From: Dasypus novemcinctus
Taxonomy: Eukaryota > Chordata > Mammalia > Cingulata > Dasypodidae
Assembly: GCF_030445035.2 (NCBI RefSeq)
Contig: NC_080677.1
Location: forward strand, 107,629,513 to 107,693,512
Reading direction: 5' to 3'
Length of the DNA stretch: 64,000 bases
Shown: one piece after another, positions 11,601 to 23,600 of the stretch
How the letters are laid out: each line of letters starts with the position of its first letter
How positions within the stretch are numbered: the stretch's first letter is position 1
Notes under the pieces: model-generated
Seen by the model: the letters and a program-made list of their open reading frames with translations, nothing else
Database searches by the model: none
Told to the model about the DNA's origin: nothing
Translations under genes and position numbers: made by a program

Positions 11601-14600
11601 CACGCACAGTCCTGCTGCACGCAAGGAGTGCTGTGTCACGCAGGGGTGACCCCATGTAGGGGTGGTCCATGTGCAAAGAGTGTGCCCAGCAAGGAGAGCC
11701 ACCCTGCGTGAAAAAAGCACAGCCCGCCAGGAGTGGTGCCGCACACATGGAGAGCTGATGCAACAAAAAAGAGACACAGTTTCCCAGTGCTGTTGGATAA
11801 TGCAAAGTGAACACAGGAGAACACACAGCGAATAGGCACAGAGAGCAGACAACGGGGGAAGGAGAGAGAAATAAATAAAATAAATCTTAAAAAAAAAAAG
11901 AAGTAGCAAAACATAACTTTACATTCCCATGGGAATGTATGTATGTACATAAATGCAGAGAAAAGTTTGGTAGGTCAGAGTGAAAGTGATACCAGTGGTT
12001 ATCTAGTAGGGTAGATCCAGATTGTTGTCAATAATCAAAGAAGATTTTAGCCTTCCCTATAATATTGTTTACATGATGGGGTAGGTGGGATGATACTAAT
12101 TTAATTTTAAAACAAGAAAAAAATTAAATACACGGTAAAAAAAAAGGTAGCTGACTTTCTGCTCTCTGTATCGCATAGCTCAGGACAGCACATACTCTAT
12201 CAGCCTTTGAGCATTCAACGGCAGGAACATTATCAGTCCTGTCCACAATTGCCACCTCCTTCCTTGCCTGTCCTTTTGGCTGCTCAGGGAAGCAATTGGG
12301 GTGGCTTTTGAGTCAGGCAGAGCCCAGTAGCTCAGACCTCCAGACCCTGTGTCTCAGCCCAGGTCTCCTCAATGGCCATTCCTCGGGGCTCCTGTGACAC
12401 CTTGTCCATACTTTGATTGCCATGTCCCTTACCTGTGTTGCGATTACATGTTTATTTATCTGTTCCCCCTGTCAACATTGAGCTCCTGAGGCTAGGGACA
12501 GCCTTATTCAATTCTCGATTCCCAGTGCCCAGCTGTATTTGTCAGAGAGTGGTTGTTTCCAGAATGTTACTCCCATTGAGAGAGCAACCTTATGGGGTAG
12601 ATGCTTCATGTCCTTCCTCCCTCCCTCATTCTCCTTGTGCACTCTTGGTGGTGGCCTATCCAACTGTGTCCTCTTCTGCAATAGATCCCATGGCCTGGTG
12701 CCCCTACCCCAAGCCAGGTAGGAAAAAAATGGCAGCAATCCTCTCCAGCATCTCACTCAGGGCCACACTTCTATTCATAGCACAGTACTGGGTCATTTGG
12801 GGAATTGGTCCTTCACCATCCAGTCTTCCCTGGGCCTATCCAGGTCACTGGTGAGGCATCTTCTTCTAGAAGTCTGCTCTTCCACCCTGGACCACTATAT
12901 TGGAGACTCCAGGGCACCTGGATTACCCTAGACCACCTGTAGCACCATCTCTTGTGTCCTGACTCAGAAGTCAAGAGGAAGTGACAAGACATCAGGCCTG
13001 GCAAAAAAAAACAACCTTGTGGGTGGAGGGAGTCCTCCTACTACCCACCCCCACCACACTCCTGAATACCTTAGGAAGCAGAGCCCATTCCTCCTTGCCC
13101 CTTCCCTGCTAGGCAGGCTTCAATAAGTGAAGTAATCAGAGTTTCTTTTATCAAACAAATAAACAAACAAAAAAGTCCAAAAAACTGAAGCTGAGAGCCG
13201 CATTCTGTATTGTCCAGGTCACGTGCATGCCTTTGGACTCCTCCTCAGCTCCGTTTGCCTTATACCAAGTAGAAAAGCAGTGTCTTGGGGGCAGAGTCTT
13301 GGCGGCAGGCTTTGTAGCAGGCTGTAACTCCAGGGCTGTGAGTATAAATATTTACGCTACTGTGAGCTCTTATGGACTTCCCTTCCCCTAAAGGTCTTTC
13401 CCTCATTTATAGGGGAAATCTTTTTTTTTTTTTTTTTTTTTTTAAAGATTTATTTATTTATTTAATTTCCCCCCTCCCCTGGTTGTCTGTTCTTGGTGTC
13501 TATTTGCTGCGTCTTGTTTCTTTGTCCGCTTCTGTTGTCCTCAGCGGCACGGGAAGTGTGGGCGGCGCCATTCCTGGGCAGGCTGCTCTTTCTTTTCACG
13601 CTGGGCGGCTCTCCTCACGGGCGCACTCCTTGCGCGTGGGGCTCCCCCACGCGGGGGACACCCTTGCGTGGCACGGCACTCCTTGCGCGCATCAGCGCTG
13701 CGCATGGCCAGCTCCACACGGGTCAAGGAGGCCCGGGGTTTGAACCGCCGACCTCCCATATGGTAGACGGACGCCCTAACCACTGGGCCAAAGTCCGGTT
13801 CCCAATATAGGGGAAATCTTGACCCAAACCAGCCAAGGCCTGAGAAAGAAGCTAAATGGTTGGCCCCAGATATTCCCGCATGAGGATATGAGCCCTCTGG
13901 CCTCCTCCATTCCAGCCAGACGATGCATCCAACCCAGAGAGAGAAAGCCAAGAGCGAGTTTCACTTGGATAGTTGCCACCTCAGAAACACAGGAAAAACA
14001 ATGCCAGGGTGACCACAGAAGGAACAGCATGTGCAGATCCTGGGTGATGAGAGAGAGGCCCTGCTTTAGGTCTAGCAGGCTGTGATTTCTTTGAATTCAT
14101 CCAGAAGTTAGGGTAGAAAGGACTTATTTGAGAAACCGTAAGCAGAGTCCCCTCCGTCCCAACTTCCCTCAGAGTTGGGACAGGGTTTTGATTCCCCCAA
14201 GGGGAATCCCTCTACCTTTAGCTGTCCCCTACCAGCACCACCTTCAAAAGAGGAGGGAAAGAGATTCCAAAGAAGAGGAGTGACGATCCACCCCTTCTTG
14301 CAGACTGGAATTGAGAATGCGGAAGACAGAAAAGGCTTTCTCCTGGAGGCTGCTGAGGCTGGTGGGCTCTGGGTTCTGATATTGTGTCTTCCCGTTTCAG
14401 GGCACTGTTCCAGGGACTTCCCTCCAAGTTGCCTCCTGTGCCCTGCTGGCACCCTGCCATCTCCTGGTGCTATCTTACTTCCCCCTGCATGATCCCCACC
14501 CAGTTTTGAGATTACCAGCTGGTCCCTCAAGAGAACCCCAGGCAGCTTCTTTTGCCCATTTCACATGATGCTGTGAGGTGAACGCACAGTTCCTGGGATT

Positions 14601-17600
14601 GCTGTGAGGCAGGGAAAGGAAAGCAGCTAAGTGGTCAGGATCGTGAAGCTTTGGAGACACACAGACCCGGGTTCCAGTCCCTCTTCAGCTACTCACTAAC
14701 TGAGTGACCAAGGAGAGTTAGCTGAATTCTCTGAACGTCAGTTCTGTTTAGTGGCAACACTAACACACCTCTTGGAGTTGTGGTCTGGATTAAATAAGAT
14801 GGTGTGTATAAAGTGTTTAGTGCCTGGCCCCTAGCACCCCACAAAAGGTAGCTGTTACTACTGTTGTTGAAAATAGCTCCTCAAGATCACCTGTTGACGA
14901 TGGGCATGAAGAGCAAGAATGAGTGCTCCTCCTGAAGACTGCTTCTCCTGATGAGTGCTCCTCTAGGGAGGAGGAAAGGGAGTGGCAAGGAGAGGGGATT
15001 GAGTCTAGGTAAGGGCCAACCCTGAGCTGTACTTCCTTCAGCCTTGAAACCCTTTGTTCACATTTTTACTGTTAGCCAGAGGCAGATGATAATTGATGAT
15101 GCCTTCATATTTTATATTACTAGTATACAGAGGAGTTTCATCTCTGTCATAGGAACAGAGACCCCACTGTTGCCTCTGAGGGCCACCCCTAGTCCGCTTG
15201 CAGAGCTTGTCATACCACCTTGGTCTAAAGGTGCAATCCATTGGAAATGGACCCTGAGGTATAAGGGATTTGCCTGTAATTATTGGCATTTGGGTTTTAG
15301 GTCCAGAAGAACCCTCTTCCCTGGTCTCAACCTGAGGCCCTGTAATCTTTCCTCTCTTAGTACTAACTGTCTTGAAGTGTCCTAGGGGCTGGAGTAAGGG
15401 TTTTTCTCATAAGCATCAAATTATGGCTCTTTCTTCCCAATTTCCATGATAATAGAGAGGCTTTTCTTCACTTTCTCTTTTCTCCCATGAACATTAGTAC
15501 CTGTGACTGCTTATCTGGCAGCAATTACTAGCAGAAGGCAAAGAAAACAAGTAGCCAGCAAATATTATGAGAAACTAGGAACTGATTTATCTAGAGTATT
15601 GCCTGTATCACTGTTTTATGAAATGCAGAGATATATCATCTGTTAGTAAAAATTGTTCCTCATTTCTGATAGAAATTGTGTTGCGCCTTCTCACACAACG
15701 CACTGAGAACACAAAGTTACCTGAGTAGTATTCCTGTCAGAAATACTTATTCAAATCTAATCATTAGGCAACAACCATACAATCCAAATTAATGGACATT
15801 TTACAAAACAACTGTCCTGTACTTATAGAAAATGTCAGTGTCAAAAAAATGTCAGCCTTATGCCAACAAATTAGATAACCTAGATGAAATGGACAAATTC
15901 CTAGAAATAGAGAAACTACCTATACTGACTAAAGAAGAAATAGAAGATCTCATCAGACCAATAACAAGTGAAATAATTGAATCAGAAATCAAAAGCCTCC
16001 CAGCAAAGAAAAGCCTCCCATCAAAGAAAAGCCCAGGATCTGATGGCTTCACTGGTAAATTTAACCAAACATTCCAAGAAGAAGGAACGCCAATCCTGCT
16101 CAAACTGTTCCAAAAAATTGAAGTGGAGGGAACTTTCCCAAAGCCTCTCTATGAGGCCAACATCACCCTAATACCAAAGCCAGATAAAGGTATCAGAAGA
16201 AAAGAAAATTACAAATTAATATCTCTTATGAATATAAATGCAAAAATCCTCAACGAAATACCAGCAAACTGAATCCAAAAACACATTAAAAGAATTATAC
16301 ACCATGATTAAGTGTGATTTATCTTCGGTATGCAATAGTGGTTCAGAATAATACAATCAATTATACTTTATTAACAGAACAAAGGAAAAAACCATATGAT
16401 CATCTCAATTGACACAGAAGAGGCATTTGACAAAATCTAGCACCACTTCTTGATAAAAACACTTAGAAAATTAGGAATAGAAGGAAACTTCTTCAACATG
16501 ATAAATGGCATATATTAAAATCCCACAGCTAACATCATACTCAATGGTAAAAGATTGAAATCTTCCCTCTAAATCAGGACTAAGACAAGGATGCCTACCA
16601 TCACCACTGTTATTCAACATTGTACTAGAATTTCTAGCCAGAGAAACTGGGAAAGAAAAAGAAATAAAAGACATCCAAATTGACAAGGAAGAAGTAAAAC
16701 TTTCCCTATCTGTAGATGATTTGAATCTTTTGGATCTTGTGTTAGGCAGTGTTTTTTTAGAATTTACACCCAAAGCATGAGCAACAAAAGAAAAATAGAT
16801 AAATGGAACCTCATCAAATTAAAAACTTTTGTTCATCAAAGGACTTCATCATGAAAATAAAAAGAGGGAAGCAGATGCTCAACTGATAGAGCATCTGCCT
16901 ACCACATAGGAGGTCCACAGTTTGATACCCAGAGCCTCCTGGCCTGTGTGGTGAGCTGGCCCACATGCAGTGCTGCTGTGTATAAGAAGTGCCTTGCCAC
17001 GCAGCAGGAGCCCCACATGCAAGGAGTGCACTTCGCAAGGAGAGCCGCCCCACGCAAAAAAAGCACAGCCTGCCCAGGAGTGCCACTGCATACATGGAGA
17101 GCTGACACAGCAAGATGACGCAACAAAAAGAGACAGATTCCCAGTGCCTCCTGACAAGAATGCAAGCGGATATAGAAGAATACACAATGAATGGACACAG
17201 AGAGCAGACAATGAGGGGTTGGGGGCGGGGAAGGGGAGAGAAATAAATAAAGTAAATGTTAAAATAAAATAATAAAAAGGACAACCTACAGAATGGGAGA
17301 AAATATTTGGAAACCACATATCTGATAAGGGTTTAATATCCAAAATACATAAAGAAATCCTACAATTCAGTAACAAAAAGACAAACAACCCAATTAAAAA
17401 ATGGGCAAAAGACTTGAATAGATATTTCTCTAAAGAAAATATACAAGTGGGGAAACAGATGTGGCTCAACCAATTGGGCTCCCATCTACCATATAGGAGG
17501 TCCAGGGTTCAATGACCGGGGCCTCCAGGTGAGGGCAAGCCCATGCAGGAATGCAGACCCCAGCAGCAATGCCGCCCTGTGTGGGAATGCTGCCTTTCAC

Positions 17601-20600
17601 AGGAAAGCCGCCCCACGCAGGAGTGCCAGCTGACACAGCTGGCGCAGCAAGATGACGCAACAAGAAACACAGAAGAGAGAAAGTAAGAAGGTGTAGCAGA
17701 ACAGGAGAGCTGAGGTGGCGCAAGAGAGTAATAGCCCCTCTCCCACTCTGGAAGATCCCAGGATCGGTTCCCAGCGCCACCTAATGAGAATACAAGCAGA
17801 CACAGAAGAACACACAGCGAATGGACACAAAGAGCAGACAACAGGGGGAACAAGGCGGCGGGGGGGGGGGGGGGGAGGCAAGAAATAAATCTTTGGGAAA
17901 AAAAAAAGATATACAAATGGCCAAAAGGCGCATAAAAAGATGCTGAACATCTTTTTGTCATTAGGGAAATGCAAATAAAAACTATAGTGAGATACCATTT
18001 CACACCCACTAGAATGGCCACTAATAAAAACAAAAACAATTAGGGAAATGTAAATAAAAACCACAGTGAGATACCATTTCACACCCACTAGAATGGCCAC
18101 TAATTAAAATAATAAAAAAGCAAACAAACAGAAAACAAGTGTTGGAGATTTAGAGAAATAGGAACACTTATTCATTGTGGGTGGGATTGTAAAATGTTGC
18201 AGCCACTGTGAAAAGCAATTTGGCAGTTCTTCAGAAAGTTAAGTTTAGAATTATCAAATGACCTGGCAATCTCACTTCTAAGTAACTATGTGTATACTCA
18301 AAAGATTTGAAAGCAGGTCCTTGAACAGACATTGGCACACTGATGTTTCTAGCAGCATTATTCACAATTGCCAAAAGGTAGAAGTAACCCAAGTCCATCA
18401 ACAGATGAATGGATAAACAAAATGTGGTATATACATAAAATGGAATATTTATTTAGCCATAAAAAAAAAAAGAAATTCTGATACATGGGGCAACATTAAT
18501 GAACGCTGAAGATATGTTCAGTGAAATAAACCAGATACAAAAGGGCAAATATTGTAAGATCTCACTGATATACGATAACTAAAATAAACAAATTCATTGA
18601 GTCAGAACCTAAAATACAGCTTACCAGGGGATGGGGGGGAGGGGCGGGTAGAGAATGGCACCTTAATGCTTAATTGGTAGAGAGTTTCCTGTTTGGAGTG
18701 ATGGAAACATTTTGAGAATGGATGGTGGTGATGGTAGCACTACACAGCAATATAATTAACACCACTGAGTTCTATATTTGAATGTGGTTGAAAGGGGAAA
18801 TTGTAGGTTGTATATATGCTGCTAGAAAAAAAATAAAAGAGGGGAGCAGATGTGGCTCAACTGATAGAGCATCCACCTACCATATGGGAGGTCCAGGGTT
18901 CAAACCCAGGGCCTCCTGACCTCTGTGGTGAGCTGGCCCATGCGCAGTGCTAACGTGTGCAAGGAGTGCTGTGCTATACTGGGGTGTTCCCCACGTAGGG
19001 GAGCCCCCCCCACAAGGAGTGCACCCCGCAAGGAGAGCTGATGCAGCAAGATGATGCAACAAAAAGAGACACAGATTCCCGGTGCCACTGACAAGAATGC
19101 AAGCAGACACAGAAGAATATACAGCAAATGGACAAAGGAGCAGACAATGGGGGGTAAAGGGAGAGAAATAAATAAAAAATAAATCTTAAAAAAAATTAAA
19201 CAGTACTGTATAACACATTGAACACCAATGTAAACTATGGACTATAATTAATAGTATAATTATAACAGTATTGCTCCATCAATTGTAACAAAATACCACA
19301 TTAATGCATGGTGCTAATAATACTGGGGATGGGGGAGGATAGTATATGAGAACTCTGTATTTTCTGCGTGATTTTTCTGCAAACCTATAACTTCTCTAAT
19401 AAAATAAAATTGATTTTACAAAATATCAGTTTCCTGAAAGATCAAAAACAAAAAATCTGGTATCCTGTTCCAGGTTTAAGTTGGTCACCTCACTGAGGGT
19501 GGTGTTTGTCAGGTTTCCGCCTTTTTAGTTGTTGTTGCCCTTTTCCATCCTGGACTCCTTGGAGGGAAGTCACTGTGTACAGCCCACACTTAAGGAATGG
19601 GGAGTTATGTTGTCCCTCCTTGGGGACAGAATATCTACATCAATTATTTGGAATTCTTTTGCATGGGAGATTTGTCTCTTCTCTTCCATTTATTTTTAAA
19701 GTTATTTATTTTTATCAGTATGGACTCACAGATATTTATTTTATACTTTGGATAACAATCAAATACTTCTTTCTTCACTTTGATGCTCAGATTGTCCCAG
19801 CTTTGACCATTGGGAGCTCTTTCACTGGGCTCCTGTGTCCCTTTGACATATCACCATCAACGTGGGGCTTTCTTTTTGTTTTTGTTTGTATTTTGAGCAT
19901 TTCTGTATTTTCTGGCTCTCTAAGATGTTCTAGGCTCCTCTTGTATATTTTCTGCCTGGCCCTAGAATTAGCCATTTCTTCAAGGAGCTCAGTGGGGTGG
20001 CCATTTTCATTCCAAGGTGATTACTCACCTTATATAAAGATAAAGGTACTGGTACATACAAATTATATAATTTAGTTGACTGCATTTCAGGAACATGCCT
20101 TTTGCTACAAGCTAGACTCAGCTATTTTAAAAACTGTATCCAGCTTTTAAAAGTTTCCAGCCAGGCTTCATTCTAGTCAGAATGTGAAAAGCCATTCTAA
20201 AAAGAGAACTATCTTTATCTTCATCCTCATCATGAAAGGAGGTCATTGGTGGTATTGTGGGATGTTATGAGGATTTTGTAGCAAAGACTGATATAGTGGG
20301 AAGAGCACTGGACTGAGACTGAGAAATTGGGTTTAGTCCAGATTTTGCTCTTGCACCCACATGCATTTCGTCAGTGATACCCTTATTTTAGCCTCCACTT
20401 CATCCATAAAAAGTGGTGATTGGCCAAGCTCATTTCTAAGGTTCTATTCAGCTCTAAAACATTATGCTATTAACAATAGCAGCACTTTGGAATGGCAGTG
20501 GTTTGGAGGACTTCAGGGTAGAAGGTAGAGGCAGGAATGCAAGTATGAAAGGGCAAGCTGTGACTCCAAGAGAAAGAGGCAAATCAGTAATAGAAATGTA

Positions 20601-23600
20601 GAAGTCCAGAGTAAGCCACTTTTGGTTTGCTAAAAGCTGCTGGGAACTATATATCAGAAATGAGTTGGCTTTTACAATGGGAATTAGGTTAAAAGCTTAC
20701 AGATCTGAGGCCATGAAAGTGTCCAAATCAAGGCCTCATCAAGAGATGATGTCTCACCAAGTTGCACCTGTGGGCAATTGGGAACATGGGGCATCATCTA
20801 AAGATGCTTTCTCTCCGAGTTGTGGGTCATCAGGTACATGGTAGGACATAATGCAACTCTGCCAATCTCTGCCTTCTCCTCAAGCTTACTTTCTCCCTAA
20901 GCTGTGGCTGGTGTCATCCCCTCTCCCATGGGCATCATCTCTTTCAGCCTTTCTGGGGTGTCTTTCCATGCCTCTGTGCTCTGCTGATTCCAGTTTCTGG
21001 CCTCCGGGACCTCTCTCTCAGCCTCTAAGGCTTTCTCTATCTCTGCAGCTTTTTCTCTGTGTCTGTAACTTTTTAGTCCTCCCTTTATAAAGGACTCCAG
21101 ATTAGCCCAATGGATAGGGCATCTGCCTACCACATGGGAGGTCCATGGTTCAAACCCAGGGCCTCCTTGACCTATATGGAGCTGACCCATGAGCAGTGCT
21201 GATGCACACAAGGAGTGCCCTGCCCCACAGGGGTGTCCCCACGTAGGGGAGCCCCATGTGCAAGGAGTGTGCCCCGTAAGGAGAGCTGCCCAGCATGAAA
21301 GAAAGTGCAGCCTGCCCAAGAATGGCACTGCACACACAGAGAGCTGACACAACAAGATGATGCAACGAAAAGAAACACAGATTCCTGGTGCCACTGATAA
21401 GGATAGAAGCAGTCACAGAGGAACACACAGCGAATGGACACAGAGAGCAGACAACTGGGGGGGGGGTAATAAATAAATAAACAAATCTTTAAAAAAAAAA
21501 GACCCACCCTGGGTCCCGAAATCTAATCAAAGGCCCTTAAATGAAGTGATTTTATAAAAAATGATCTAATCTGGGAAGCAGATATGGCTCAATGGATAGA
21601 GCGTCTGCCTACCATATTGGAGGGTTCAGGGTTCGATACCCAGGGCCTCCTGACCCAGAGCTGCTGGGTGCAAGGAGTGCCATGCCATGCAGGGGTGCCC
21701 CATGCGCAAGGAGGGTGCCCTGCAAGGAGAGCCACCCTGCATGAAAAAAAGCACAGCCCGCCCAGCAGTGGCACTGCACACGCAGAGAGCTGATGCAGCA
21801 AGATGATGTAACAGAAAAGAGACGCAGTTTCCCGGTGCCTTCAAGGGCGAAAGCAGACACAGAAGAACACACAGCAAGTGGACACAGAGCAGACTACCGG
21901 GGGGAAGGGGAGAGAAATAAATAAAATAAAATAAATCTTAAAAAAAAAAAATCTAATCAAAAGTCCCATCTACAATAGGTTTATAGGCACAGGAATTTAA
22001 GAAAAGGATGAGGGTTTTGGGGGTCCACAAAAGACTCAAACCAGCAGTGAGCTCCAGGCAAGAGACATCATAATGATCATATGAAATATTAATATATTAA
22101 GTTTTGATCTTGACTTTTTAAAAAGATTTATTTATTTTATTTCTCTTCCCTTCCTCCCTCCCCACCCCAGTTGTCTGTTCTCTGTGTCCATTTGCTGCGT
22201 GTTCTTCCTTATCTGCTTCTGTTGTTGTCAGCGGCACGGGAATCTGTGTTTCTTTTTGTTGTGTCAGCTCTCCGTGTGTGTGGCACCATTCCTGGGCAGG
22301 CTGCACTTTCTTTCGCGCTGGGAGGCTCTCCTTACCGGGCGCACTCCTTGCGTGTGGGGCTCCCCTACACGGGGGACACCGCTGCGTGGCATGGCACTCC
22401 TTGCACACATCAGTGCTGCGCATGGACCAGCTCCACACGGGTCAAGGAGGCCCGGGGTTTGAACTGCGGACCTCCCATGTGGAAGGCGGACGCCCTAACC
22501 ACTGGGCCAAGTCTGCTTCCCTTGATCCTGATTTTAATGAAACCTGCATTTGCTGTTCTAGATCCCTGACTGTGCTTTAGGCTTGTGGATCTCAAACTTG
22601 GTTGCACATTGGAATTACCTGGGAAGCATTAGAAATCTGTTGCCTGGATTCCAATGCCAGAGATTCTGATATACTTGGTTGCGTTACAGCCTAGGCATTA
22701 GGAATGTTTAAGCCCCACCTCAGGTGATTCTGTGTTTTGTTTTGTTTTGTTTTTTTTAGGAGGTACAGGGGATTGAACCCAGGACCTTGTACTGGGAAGC
22801 AGGAGCCACTTGAGCTACGTCTGCTCCCCATTAGGTGATTCTCATGGCAGTTAAGGGTGACAACAACTGCTTTAGGCTACCCCATGTAACACATAGATTA
22901 TATACTTCTTAAGGGCAGGGACCATATTTTGTCCATCTCTGCATTTCTCAGCGTACTTTATGCATAGTAGTTGCTGAAATGGATTTGGATAGAATATTAG
23001 TTTCCTATTGCTGCTAGAACAAATTAGCACACATTTAAGGGGGTTAAAACCACACAAACTCATACTTTATCTTTCAGCTCTAGAAGTCAAAAATCCAAAA
23101 TGGGTTTCACTGGGCTAAAATCAAAGTGTCAGCAGGGCTGCATTCTTCTCTGTAGGTTCTAGGGGAGAATCCATTCCCTTGCCTTTTCTAATTTCCAGTG
23201 GCCCCCTGCATTTCTTGGTTTGTGGCTGCACATTATTCTAATCTTTCCTTCCATTGTCACCCTCTTTCTCTGACTCTGATCTTTCCTTTATAAAGATCCT
23301 TTTGATTATAGTGGGCCCACTGGGATAATCCAGGAGAATCTCTCCATCTTGAAATCCTTAACTTAATCACATCTGCAAAGTCCCCTTTGTCATGTAAGAT
23401 AACATAGGGCATGGACATGTTTGGGGGGAAATTATTCTACCTACCACAGATAGAGACAGAGCAACTGCTATAATTACAGGCTCAAAGAACAGAATGACGT
23501 AACCTTGTGATGTGCAGCATCTTTTGACTTCCCTTTCTTGTTTTAGCCATGTTAGGATTTAATCCCAGACTATTTTTGCAGAAAGTTATACACTCTAGTT

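Larger units (their letters stand above)
15800..19420 (+). mobile_element. Decayed L1, ORF2 to 3' end, carrying three SINEs
   Basis: 15832-16272 still encodes an ORF2 reverse-transcriptase segment ([17 protein letters not shown], then ITLIPKPDK, then [11 protein letters not shown]). Decayed RT sequence follows to about 16735 (CRQGCP-like and DD-type regions). It then jumps to the C-terminal part (EFTPKA near 16765) and runs through the 3' UTR to about 19420. SINEs interrupt it at 16865-17270, 17449-17907 and 18841-19196, so it predates all three. A 79-base tandem duplication lies at 17960-18110. Confidence 0.88.
20660..22060 (-). mobile_element. LTR-like interspersed repeat interrupted by two SINEs
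   Basis: Reads like a reversed MaLR-type LTR: gaggccatgaaagtgtccaa, then tttataaaggactccag, then acccaccctgggtcccgaaa, then catctacaataggtttatag. Two DAS SINEs (21099-21500 and 21573-21950) split it. Family not certain. Confidence 0.45.

Noticed and set aside
15832-16272. 146-residue open frame as a host gene
   Set aside because: It is clearly L1 ORF2 reverse-transcriptase sequence, continuous with L1 on both sides.
18841-18930. tRNA genes at the SINE heads
   Set aside because: A- and B-box-like sequences are present, but there is no intact cloverleaf and each is followed by a SINE body and A-tail.
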